64,000 nt of DNA, taken from Lactobacillaceae bacterium AF64-9pH9TA. Lineage in GTDB: Bacteria; Bacillota; Bacilli; Lactobacillales; Lactobacillaceae. The notes under the pieces were generated by a model, which worked only from the letters and a program-made list of their open reading frames with translations, was not told where the DNA came from and did no database searches. Positions 52,876 to 60,724 of this stretch are shown here, one piece after another (position 1 is the stretch's first letter; the number at the start of each line of letters is the position of its first letter). The stretch is from contig JAQDCK010000007.1 in the NCBI GenBank assembly GCA_027681045.1, positions 32,335 through 96,334 on the forward strand, written 5' to 3'. A program made the translations under genes and the position numbers.

Positions 52876-53108
52876 TGTTTTTCACTCCTAAGAAAGTATT
52901 CTTGCTTTATTTTCATATTTCTTTCCTTTTTTAACGAAGCGTCTAGGCAAAGCTCTTTGATCATTATATAATTTCTATCAAATTAAAAACATTCTATCGA
53001 TCTATTTTTGGATTTTGGAATATTGCCGCGGAAATCTTCTCCGCGGCTTTTTTGTAATTTTTTCTTTTTCATTACAGCCTTTTTCTATCAATCCTGCTAA
53101 GAAACTAA

Positions 53109-53432
53109 TTAGTCAGCCATTCCGCCTTCTTGTCTGAGTTTGCTTCCTTCATGTTTGGCCTGACGGCGGCCAGCGGAATCATGCAGACGGGCTTGAACGC
53201 CTTCATGGAATTCTTCCCTGACAAAAAGGGCCTGGCTACCGGGATCTTCTACTTCTTCGGGGCAACTGCTTCCTTTACGGTACCGATCATCACCGGTGTC
53301 TTGTCCGACATTGATATCCGCCTGGCCTTTGGTGGGGACCTGGCTGTCGGTGTTTTAGCCTGCCTCCTGGTTACCGTCATTGCTGTCAGCCGCGGTAAAA
53401 AGAAAAATCAGCAGCTAAACATTAGTAAGTAA
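53109..53432 (+). pseudogene. MFS transporter, C-terminal remnant
   Basis: About 107 residues with three membrane helices (ASFMFGLTAASGIMQTGLN, GIFYFFGATASFTVPIITGVL, FGGDLAVGVLACLLVTVIAV) and a basic tail, corresponding to the last quarter of a 12-helix major facilitator. It is open from 53109 after a stop, with no start codon or ribosome binding site at the 5' edge; the conserved helices 1-9 are absent. A degraded gene upstream of the c-di-GMP protein. Confidence 0.7.
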
Positions 53433-53500
53433 GTTAATATACTTTTTTAAGAATTTCCCTTGCTTGAAATTTTTTCATCAGCCCTTGCAAGAAACAATCA

Positions 53501-53510
53501 GTGTTATAAT
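53501..53510 (+). promoter_or_regulatory. Extended -10 promoter of the GGDEF/EAL gene
   Basis: TGTTATAAT (TATAAT at 53505-53510) lies 73 bp before the start codon. The -35 is weak; CCCTTG is at 17 bp. Confidence 0.5.
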
Positions 53511-53583
53511 TTTCACGAAAGAACTATTAACTTAAGCTGATAATCACCCACTTGATTATCCTTCAATCAATTAAGGAATAACT

Positions 53584-56571
53584 ATGGCAGAAGCCCTTTA
53601 CCAATTTACCGATCAAGAACGCGCCCGATATGAGAAAACACCCCTGCCACTTTTAGTTATGCAGGTCATCGACGGGGAGTCCCATGCCTTGCTGGCTTCT
53701 GACGAATACTGCAAGATGGTTGGCTCTGACCGGGACTCCATGCTGGCATACCTCAACCAGCACAGCTTTGACCGGGTCTACCCGGCTGACGTTGTCCGCC
53801 TGGCAACTTTTTCAGCCTCAGCTATCAAGTATCCCCAATGCCACTTGACCTACCGCCTGTCCATCAAGGGCGAATACCACACCCTTTTTGTCCACTCAAA
53901 GCGAATCAAGACTGAGGACGGCACAATCCTTTTGCTGGTTACCTACTTTGACCTGGGCAATGACCAGAGCCAGCAGACCAAGGAGCAAAGTGAGTCCCCG
54001 GACATGGACCTGCTGACGGACATGCCCAATGTCAGCTACTTCAGCAAGTTCGGAGATGACTTTTTAAGAAATCTCTTAAAGCAGGCCGGACAAGTTGACG
54101 TTATTTACTTCGACATTTCCTCCCTGCACTCTTACAACGACCACTTTGGCTTCTTGCAGGGGAACCAGCTTATCAAGAAGTGCGGGGAAATCATCCGGGC
54201 CAGCTTCCAGGAAGGGCTGACCCTGCGCTATGTCGACGACTCCTTCTTGACCATCACTGCTCCCAGCCAGCTTAAGAAGCTGCTGCCGGAGATCCAGAAG
54301 AAAGTCGCGGATTTTTCCGCTGACAAGGTCACGACCGTCAGAGCCGGCGTCTACCAGGTCAAGGAAATGGAAGCAGCCACCAGCGCCGTCGACAAGGCCT
54401 ACCTGGCCCTGCGCTACATGGGCGATGACCGGCACAAGGCCTACCAGTTTTACAATACATCCGTCAAGAAGCGCTTTGAGCTGCAGGACTATTTGATGGG
54501 CCACTTTGAAGAAGCCCTCAGCCAGAACTGGCTCAAGGTTTACTATCAGCCGATTTTCAACCTCTATTCTAAGAAAATCTGCAACTTTGAAGCTGTCTCC
54601 CGCTGGCAGGAGCCAGGCAAGCCGGCTTTAAAAGCTAGCCGCTTTATCCCAGTTCTGGAAAGAAGCGGCCTGGTCTACCAGCTGGACCTCCATGTCTTAG
54701 ACCATGTCTGCCAGCTGCTGAACCAAAGACGGGCCGACAACCTGCCAACCGTTCCGGTCTACATCAACCTCTCGCCTAGCGACTTCAACATCGACAGTTT
54801 TATCGATCAAGTTCTCGGGATCACCCAGAAATACCAGATCCCCCATAACATGATACAGTTTGACCTGATGGCTCGGCCAGTGACCATTGACCAGCGGCGC
54901 TTGCAGGACGCGGCGGCCGGCCTGCAAAAGCTAGGCTTCAGGATCTGCCTGGACCGCTATGGCGGGGAAAACAACGCCTTGTCAACGGAAACCATGCTGG
55001 AATACAATTTCGACTATCTTAAAGTCGACGTCCGCAGATTCAATACCAACCGGCAAAGGGCCAAGATCATCCTGGCTTCCGTCATCAACATGTCCCGCCT
55101 GCTCAAGATCGTCCCGGTTGTCAAGGGGATTGAAGACCAGGCCATGCTCAACTTCATCTGGTCCTTAGGAATCATGCTGTCTCAGGGGCGGCTTTTGGCT
55201 AAAGAAATGCCGGAAGAAGAACTGAGCCAGGAGAGAGATAACTTTGAAAGCGTTGAAGAAAGAGACCTTTTCTCTGGCTTCAACCACATCAACGTCCTGG
55301 ATCCCTACTTGGAAACCCAGGACCAGCTGGACAACAACTTTGAGAATCCCCGGCCTAATTCCATCTTTATCGTCCAAAGCCAGCAGGCCAAGCTGGTCTA
55401 CTGCAACAGTGCCTTCCGCTCCTGGACCCGCCGCTTGGGCTACGCTGATACAGAGGCTTTTGTCAAGAACTGCAACAGGGCGAAGGCTGGCAACTACAGC
55501 CGTTTTTGGACCGCTATTGACCAATGCAAGCAGGTCAAAGAGATCTCCCAGTTTGACTGGATTACCGACCAGGAACAGTTTAAAGTCCGCCTGCAACTGA
55601 TCTCCAAGACCGACAACCTGACCGCCTTCCTCTCTGATGGCTACAAGGTCAAGAACCGGACCCCGCAAACGGACTACCAGCACTTGGTCAAGGAGGGCCG
55701 GGGCCTGGACCAGGAGAAGGTTCGCCTGGCCCTCTTGGAAAACAGCAATGTCGGCCTCTTCTGGAAGGATGGTCAGCTTGAATACCTGGGGGCCAACCAG
55801 CGCTTTTTGGACTACTTCGGCTTGAAGCTCAAGGATATCCTGGGCCAGCTTGGCTGCCCGTATCCAAATAACGATCATGATGATTTGCAGAAAATCATGG
55901 ACCAGGAAAAACAGCTCTTAAAGGACGGGGTAGCCTTAAACGACTACCTGACCCTCAGTATCAACGACAACCACCAGACCTTCCACTACTATCTCTCGCC
56001 AATTTACGACGATAACACCATCTGCGGCCTCCTGGGCTTTATCATGGATGTTACCAACCAAATGGACGAGCTGAACCAGCTGCAGGTTGAAGCGGCCCGG
56101 GACCCTTTGACCACCTTGAAGAACCGGCGCAGTTTTGTCCGGGACTCCGGCTACTTGACACAAAGAGACATTTCGGTCATGATGATCGACATTGACTACT
56201 TCAAGACTTTTAACGACAAGTTCGGCCACCTGTACGGGGACGCGGTCTTGAAGAAGATCAGCGAGGCCCTCCTGCACGTTTACGGGATCGGTCACTGCTA
56301 CCGCTACGGGGGCGACGAGTTCTTGGTCATTGAGGACTTTGAATCCAAGGACCGGCTGCGCAGGAATGACCAAAAGGTCCGGGAATACTTGAAACAGGTC
56401 AAAATTCTGGACTTGAAGTTTGACATCCATATTTCTGCCGGCTATGTCTATGGCCAGGCCCAGACCCCAGACGAGGTCTACGAGATGATCCGGGAAGCCG
56501 ACCACATGCTCTACCAGAGTAAGGAAAATGGCCGCAACCAGATCAGCGGCGGGCCTTCGCGCTATAATTAG
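53584..56571 (+). CDS. Composite PAS-GGDEF-EAL-PAS-GGDEF c-di-GMP signalling protein
   Basis: A soluble 995-residue protein. In order: PAS-like domain (about 20-125); degenerate GGDEF (140-300, YVDDSF replaces GGDEF at 216-221); EAL domain (305-555) with E336 in FEAVSRW, N395 in YINLS and Q534 in SQGRLL, but DRYG (457-460) in place of DDFG and VKGIED (513-518) in place of AEGVE; two PAS-like segments (590-690, 715-825); and a final GGDEF (835-985) with RYGGDEF (907-913), D869 and N877 intact. No RxxD I-site precedes GGDEF, so product inhibition is unlikely. The last domain is probably an active diguanylate cyclase; the EAL is more likely a sensor than a phosphodiesterase. It has no membrane helix, and is monocistronic. 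Confidence 0.88.
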   Translation: MAEALYQFTDQERARYEKTPLPLLVMQVIDGESHALLASDEYCKMVGSDRDSMLAYLNQHSFDRVYPADVVRLATFSASAIKYPQCHLTYRLSIKGEYHTLFVHSKRIKTEDGTILLLVTYFDLGNDQSQQTKEQSESPDMDLLTDMPNVSYFSKFGDDFLRNLLKQAGQVDVIYFDISSLHSYNDHFGFLQGNQLIKKCGEIIRASFQEGLTLRYVDDSFLTITAPSQLKKLLPEIQKKVADFSADKVTTVRAGVYQVKEMEAATSAVDKAYLALRYMGDDRHKAYQFYNTSVKKRFELQDYLMGHFEEALSQNWLKVYYQPIFNLYSKKICNFEAVSRWQEPGKPALKASRFIPVLERSGLVYQLDLHVLDHVCQLLNQRRADNLPTVPVYINLSPSDFNIDSFIDQVLGITQKYQIPHNMIQFDLMARPVTIDQRRLQDAAAGLQKLGFRICLDRYGGENNALSTETMLEYNFDYLKVDVRRFNTNRQRAKIILASVINMSRLLKIVPVVKGIEDQAMLNFIWSLGIMLSQGRLLAKEMPEEELSQERDNFESVEERDLFSGFNHINVLDPYLETQDQLDNNFENPRPNSIFIVQSQQAKLVYCNSAFRSWTRRLGYADTEAFVKNCNRAKAGNYSRFWTAIDQCKQVKEISQFDWITDQEQFKVRLQLISKTDNLTAFLSDGYKVKNRTPQTDYQHLVKEGRGLDQEKVRLALLENSNVGLFWKDGQLEYLGANQRFLDYFGLKLKDILGQLGCPYPNNDHDDLQKIMDQEKQLLKDGVALNDYLTLSINDNHQTFHYYLSPIYDDNTICGLLGFIMDVTNQMDELNQLQVEAARDPLTTLKNRRSFVRDSGYLTQRDISVMMIDIDYFKTFNDKFGHLYGDAVLKKISEALLHVYGIGHCYRYGGDEFLVIEDFESKDRLRRNDQKVREYLKQVKILDLKFDIHISAGYVYGQAQTPDEVYEMIREADHMLYQSKENGRNQISGGPSRYN

Positions 56572-56595
56572 CCTGCTATTTAACTGAATGAGCAT

Positions 56596-56626
56596 TAAAA
56601 AATCCACCCATCTGGGTGGATTTTTG
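56596..56626. terminator. Bidirectional terminator between the GGDEF/EAL gene and the ECF gene
   Basis: Perfect 12-bp stem AAAAATCCACCC / GGGTGGATTTTT with loop ATCT. Confidence 0.88.
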
Positions 56627-56662
56627 CTTGCAGTGCTTTCTGTATTTCTTTTTTCTCCCTGT

Positions 56663-57166
56663 TTACCGCAAGCGGTGTTGGAACTGCTTTTCGATGCCGG
56701 CATGGTAGACCAGGTTGTAGCCTAAGCCCGCCCCAACGGCTGCCTGCAGGCATTCAAAAGGAAACTTGACCAGGGAGATGGCCGGGGTCGCGTAAATGAA
56801 GGCCCGGCCTAAAGTGTAGCCAGTTACCATCACGGCGGCGCCGATAAAGATGCCCAAGATGACCTTCTTTTGCTCGCCGGCAAACTTGTGGGCAAAGTAA
56901 GAGATGATCAAGGCTTCAAAGCCGTGGGAGAAGAGGCTGACGAACATGGGCGCCGGGTAGAAAAGGAAGTCGCCTAAGAAGGCCCCTACCCCGCCGACCA
57001 CGAAGGCCTCTGATGGGGACAGCAGCAAGGCCGCCGCCACGATGACCACGTCGTTGAAGTATAGGTGGCCGCCCGGGACAGGGATACTGAATGAAGATAA
57101 GGCAACGTTCATCGCCATCAAAACGGCGACGACGGCGGTTCTTTTGACTGACCATGATTTTTGCAT
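56663..57166 (-). CDS. ECF transporter S component, substrate unassigned
   Basis: 167 residues, five to six membrane helices. RTAVVAVLMAMNVALSSFSI, GGHLYFNDVVIVAAALLLSPSEAFVVGGVGAFLGDFLFYP and LFSHGFEALIISYFAHKF follow the pattern of the riboflavin/pyridoxine/HMP-type S components (PF07155-like). The AMNVALS stretch in helix 1 is the EcfT-docking region with small residues. It works with an EcfAA'T module encoded elsewhere. No riboswitch was recognised in the short upstream gap, so the vitamin cannot be named. Confidence 0.75.
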   Translation of the reverse strand: MQKSWSVKRTAVVAVLMAMNVALSSFSIPVPGGHLYFNDVVIVAAALLLSPSEAFVVGGVGAFLGDFLFYPAPMFVSLFSHGFEALIISYFAHKFAGEQKKVILGIFIGAAVMVTGYTLGRAFIYATPAISLVKFPFECLQAAVGAGLGYNLVYHAGIEKQFQHRLR

Positions 57167-57257
57167 GTGATTTCCCTCCAGCTTGTAACTTTACCTTCTA
57201 TTTTAGCACTTTTTCAGTATTTTTTAAGGCTTTTTTCTTACAAAAAAGAAGAAAGAA

Positions 57258-57290
57258 AAAGCCAAGGCGATGGCCTCAGCTTAGCTAATT
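57258..57290 (-). terminator. Terminator of the aldehyde dehydrogenase gene
   Basis: Minus-strand stem AGCTGAGGC / GCCTTGGCT with wobble pairs, loop CATC, then five Ts. Confidence 0.7.
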
Positions 57291-57327
57291 TAAGATATGG
57301 ATTCTTGATTTTTAATGACGGTATTTT

Positions 57328-58722
57328 TTATAAGATTGGCTTTCTTCTCATGGCCACGGTCTTGATGTTCAAGAGGTCCTTGGCAGTGATGTTGTGAGAA
57401 ACTGAGTTGGCCCCGTATGAGCCGGTTCCCAGGGTCAAGGATGGCATCATGTTGTTGTAGACCCCGCCGATCCCACCAAGGGCAGCCGGGCTGTTGACCA
57501 GGATACGGCAGGCAGACATGGCGAAGGCAAACTTGCGGATAACCTTGCTGTTTTGGGTGTGGATGCCGGCAGTGTGGCCCCGGCCGCCATAGTTCAAGAG
57601 GTCGGTGCAGATCTTGAAGGCCTGGGCACTGTTTTCCGCCTTGTATAGGGTGAAGACCGGGGACAGCTTTTCAGCTGACAATGGGTACTTCGGGCCAACC
57701 CCCCTGTATTCTGCCACAATGACTTGGGTGTCGGCGGGCACGGTCACCCCACACATTTCAGCGATCTTGACCGCACTCTTGCCGGCCATCGGGCCAGCGA
57801 CTGTCCCCCGGCGGGGGTCGATGAAGTGTTCTTCAAAGAGCTTGATTTCGTCAGCCTTTAAGAAGTAGCAGTGGCGCTTTAAGAAGGCTTCCTTGACTTG
57901 GTCATAGACCACCTTGTCAACGACGACGGAGTTTTCTGAGGCACAGATCATCCCGTTGTCAAAAGTCTTGGACAAGACGATATCGTTAACTGACTGTTCA
58001 ATGTCCGCTGTCTTTTCAATATAGGACGGGCCGTTGCCTGGGCCTACGCCCAGGGCCGGCTTGCCAGTTGAGTAGGCAGCCTTGACCATGCCCGGGCCAC
58101 CAGTAGCCAGAACCATCTGGACCTTTGGGTTGTTCATCAGAGCCGTCGTGGCCGTGAGACTTGGGTGTTCGATCCATTGGATCCAGTTTTCCGGTGCCCC
58201 AGCGGCAACCGTGGCTTCCTTGATCAGCTTGGCCGTTTCAACGCAGCACTTTTGAGCTTGCGGGTGGAAGCCGAAGATGATGGTGTTCTTGCTCTTCATG
58301 GCGATCATGGCCTTGAAGATAACCGTAGAAGTCGGGTTGGTGACCGGCGTTACCCCGGCGATGACCCCGATCGGTTCAGCAATCTTCATCAAGCCTTCCT
58401 GCTTGTCTTCTTCGACCACCCCGACCGTCTTCATGTCCTTCATGCTTTCCCAGATAGTCTGGGCAGCATAGGTGTTCTTGGTCACCTTGTCTTCGACCTT
58501 GCCCCGGCCAGTTTCATCAACTGCCATTTGGGCCAGGTAGCGGGCATTGTCTTCACCGACTTTTTCAATGACTTGGCAAAGCTTGTCCACGTCTTCCTGG
58601 CTGAAGTCGTCCATTTGGGCTAAGGCTTCATGTGATTTATTAACCAAAATATCGATATTGTGGTAGATTTCGTCTTCAGTTTGAACTGACTTTTCCACTT
58701 CTGTGGTGCTTTGCTTAGGCAT
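57328..58722 (-). CDS. CoA-acylating aldehyde dehydrogenase (AdhE N-domain alone)
   Basis: 464 residues aligning with the aldehyde dehydrogenase half of bifunctional AdhE. VDETGRGKVEDKVTKN, EPIGVIAGVTPVTNPTSTV, GVGPGNGPSYIEKTADI and the catalytic Cys in DNGMICASENSVVV are intact. It ends shortly after NITAKDLLNIKTVAMRR, exactly the linker where AdhE continues into its iron alcohol dehydrogenase domain, which is absent; a good terminator follows. It would interconvert acetyl-CoA and acetaldehyde with NADH. An alcohol dehydrogenase from elsewhere would be needed to make ethanol. A Rex-like half-site lies 175 bp upstream. Confidence 0.9.
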   Translation of the reverse strand: MPKQSTTEVEKSVQTEDEIYHNIDILVNKSHEALAQMDDFSQEDVDKLCQVIEKVGEDNARYLAQMAVDETGRGKVEDKVTKNTYAAQTIWESMKDMKTVGVVEEDKQEGLMKIAEPIGVIAGVTPVTNPTSTVIFKAMIAMKSKNTIIFGFHPQAQKCCVETAKLIKEATVAAGAPENWIQWIEHPSLTATTALMNNPKVQMVLATGGPGMVKAAYSTGKPALGVGPGNGPSYIEKTADIEQSVNDIVLSKTFDNGMICASENSVVVDKVVYDQVKEAFLKRHCYFLKADEIKLFEEHFIDPRRGTVAGPMAGKSAVKIAEMCGVTVPADTQVIVAEYRGVGPKYPLSAEKLSPVFTLYKAENSAQAFKICTDLLNYGGRGHTAGIHTQNSKVIRKFAFAMSACRILVNSPAALGGIGGVYNNMMPSLTLGTGSYGANSVSHNITAKDLLNIKTVAMRRKPIL

Positions 58723-58774
58723 TCTCTCGTCTCCTGCTTCTTGTTTATTACTTGTGATTCATTTCTCAATTACT

Positions 58775-58780
58775 ACTATA
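58775..58780 (-). promoter_or_regulatory. Putative -10 of the aldehyde dehydrogenase gene
   Basis: Minus-strand TGTTATAGT (TATAGT at 58775-58780), TG-extended, 53 bp before the ATG; a T-rich weak -35 (TTTTCT) lies 16 bp upstream, next to the hairpin at 58804-58819. Confidence 0.4.
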
Positions 58781-58803
58781 ACAGCATTTAGCAAAAAGAA
58801 AAG

Positions 58804-58824
58804 AGGGGGAAATCCCCCTTTTTT
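58804..58824. terminator. GC-only hairpin with T-tail upstream of the aldehyde dehydrogenase gene
   Basis: AGGGGG-AAAT-CCCCCT (58804-58819), followed on the plus strand by six Ts and on the minus strand by TCTTTTC. It is a terminator by form, but no annotated gene ends here. Confidence 0.6.
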
Positions 58825-59180
58825 AATAACACAAGAAGCTCTTTGCCCCTTATATTTTGCCTTATTAGCGATGTAAGCGGTAACCATCTTTTGGTATTGT
58901 GAATAAATTATTTTACTTTCCTTTTCAACTTTTACAAAAGATAGCGATTTCTGTCACAAAAGTTAAAAGACGCTTTTCCAACTTTTTCGCCGATAAAAAA
59001 CAGATTTGCTTGCCTGTATTCTCCTTTTTTCACTAAAAAAGACTGGGTAAAAGCCATTTTATCTTTTAGCAGTTCAGTAATTTTTTCACTTGATCTCTGC
59101 TTTTTAGCTGTTTTTGGGCAAAAAGAAGAGAAAAAGCAGAGATAAGATACTCTCTTCGCTAGAAAGGCTAACCTTCTGGA
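58825..59180. other. Non-coding stretch with a long inverted repeat
   Basis: About 350 bp of AT-rich DNA between two terminator hairpins. It holds a perfect 13-bp inverted repeat (ATCTCTGCTTTTT at 59093-59105, AAAAAGCAGAGAT at 59131-59143) whose 25-base loop can itself pair, and a Rex-like half-site TTGTGAA (58898-58904). The only long open frame, on the minus strand, runs through the permease terminator and has no start signal, so I do not call it a gene. It may encode a small RNA. Confidence 0.45.
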
Positions 59181-59213
59181 CAAAAAAACAGCCATGACTT
59201 CCGTCATGACTGT
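59181..59213 (-). terminator. Terminator of the amino-acid permease gene
   Basis: Minus-strand stem ACAGTCATGAC / GTCATGGCTGT (one wobble), loop GGAA, seven Ts. Confidence 0.87.
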
Positions 59214-59228
59214 ACAATCTGTTCAATT

Positions 59229-60617
59229 TTAGTTATCGGACCGCTTGTCCTTGGCCCGCTGGTGGAAGTAGCAGAAGCTGCCGAAGAAGATGACCCAGGC
59301 CGTAGCCAGGCTGGCCCCGAAGATATCTTCTTTGACGAAGAAGAGGCTGAAGAAGATGATCAGGAAGAAGGCAATCGTCAATGGACTGGTTACCTGGTAA
59401 AAAGGCATTTTGAAGCCGTCTTCCATAAAGTCACTGGACTTGCGGTACTTCCGGTGGGCCAGCAGGGCCAGGACGTAAACCAGGATGAAGATATCACTGG
59501 TTGCCCCGGCGACCATGCTGAAGGCCTCAATTGCCGTGTTAGAGAAGCTGAGGATTGGCGCGATCAAAGCGAATAAAACTGAGATCCCGATTCCTCTTGC
59601 CGGTACCCCATTTGGGGCAATCTTGGCAAACTTTTCCTTCAGCCAGCTGCCGCGGATGGCTTCTTGCGCTAATTGGAAGAAGTGCCGGCCTGCTGAGAAG
59701 ATGGTTGAGTTCAAGGCTGAAGCCGCGCTGGTCAAAACCACGAAGTTCAGAACTGAAGCCGCGGTAGTGAAGCCGGCTAACTGGAAGACCTGGACAAAAG
59801 GACTGCTGGAGGCAGACACTGACCGCCAAGGAACCACGCACATGATCACGGTCAAAGTCCCGATGTAGAAGATCAAGATTCTTAGCAGGGTCTCATTGAC
59901 CGCCTTTTTGATCACCTGGTGGGGATCTTCAGCTTCCCCGATCGTGATGGTCACGAATTCAATCCCGGCAAAGGAGAAGAAGACCATCGGGAAGGCGGTA
60001 AAGAAGGCGTAAGTGCCATTTGGCGCCAGCTTGAAGTTCTTGGTCAGGTTGGCCAAAGAAGCATAGCCGACTGGGGTTTTAGCATGGCTTGCCACCAGGA
60101 AGACCCCGGTCAAGATCATGGAGATAATAGCGATGATCTTGATCATGGCAAACCAGAATTCCGTTTCCCCAAAGAGGCGGGCTGCCGTCAAGTTCAGCAG
60201 GGTCAAGACTCCTAAGAAGATCAGCTCAACCAGCCAAAGAGGCGCGTGCGGGAACCAGTACTGGAAGTAGGTCCCGACCGCTGTAAGTTCAGCCATACAG
60301 GCAAAGAGCAGGCCGATCCAGTAAGACCAGCCAGCGAAGTTGCCGGCTGCTGGCCCCAGGTATTTAGTAATAAATGAGACGAAGGTATGGTGGTTGGGGT
60401 CTGAGTAAAACATTTCTCCCAATGCCCGCAGCATGAAGAAGAAAAAGACCCCCATGAATGCATAAATCAAAATGACTGATGGTCCAGTGGCCGAGATCGT
60501 GCTGCCGGCCCCTAAGAAGAGACCAGTCCCAATCGTGCCCCCGATGGCAATCATCTGTACGTGCCGGTTCGATAAGGACCGGAGCGTTCCGTCCGCGTTT
60601 TCGTGTTTTTTCGCCAT
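59229..60617 (-). CDS. Amino-acid permease (APC superfamily, AAT family)
   Basis: 462 residues with about 12 membrane helices. LSNRHVQMIAIGGTIGTGLFLGAGS is the AAT-family N-terminal signature, followed by GPSVILIYAFMGVFFFFMLRALGEM and, in the middle, FSFAGIEFVTITIGEAEDPHQVIKKAV. Imports an amino acid with H+. Substrate cannot be read. AGGAGG lies just before the ATG; own terminator. Confidence 0.92.
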   Translation of the reverse strand: MAKKHENADGTLRSLSNRHVQMIAIGGTIGTGLFLGAGSTISATGPSVILIYAFMGVFFFFMLRALGEMFYSDPNHHTFVSFITKYLGPAAGNFAGWSYWIGLLFACMAELTAVGTYFQYWFPHAPLWLVELIFLGVLTLLNLTAARLFGETEFWFAMIKIIAIISMILTGVFLVASHAKTPVGYASLANLTKNFKLAPNGTYAFFTAFPMVFFSFAGIEFVTITIGEAEDPHQVIKKAVNETLLRILIFYIGTLTVIMCVVPWRSVSASSSPFVQVFQLAGFTTAASVLNFVVLTSAASALNSTIFSAGRHFFQLAQEAIRGSWLKEKFAKIAPNGVPARGIGISVLFALIAPILSFSNTAIEAFSMVAGATSDIFILVYVLALLAHRKYRKSSDFMEDGFKMPFYQVTSPLTIAFFLIIFFSLFFVKEDIFGASLATAWVIFFGSFCYFHQRAKDKRSDN

Positions 60618-60724
60618 CTGTCCTCCTAAATAATTAAAGCAACATTAATCTATAATTATTTTAATAATAGAGGAAATAGGCGGAAAAGTAAAGTTTTTAA
60701 GTAAATTAGACTGATTTTCGCCCT

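Noticed and set aside
55165..56703. Long antisense open frames over the GGDEF/EAL gene
   Set aside because: They arise from the GC3-rich codon pattern of the sense gene; their proteins are valine/leucine-rich shadows without motifs or start signals. The same holds for the many antisense frames over dnaX, gltX, cysS and yeiH.
58932..59207. 91-codon minus-strand open frame between the aldehyde dehydrogenase and permease genes
   Set aside because: It starts inside the permease terminator hairpin, has no ribosome binding site, and its residue mix (many Phe, Lys, Ser) looks like translated AT-rich non-coding DNA.
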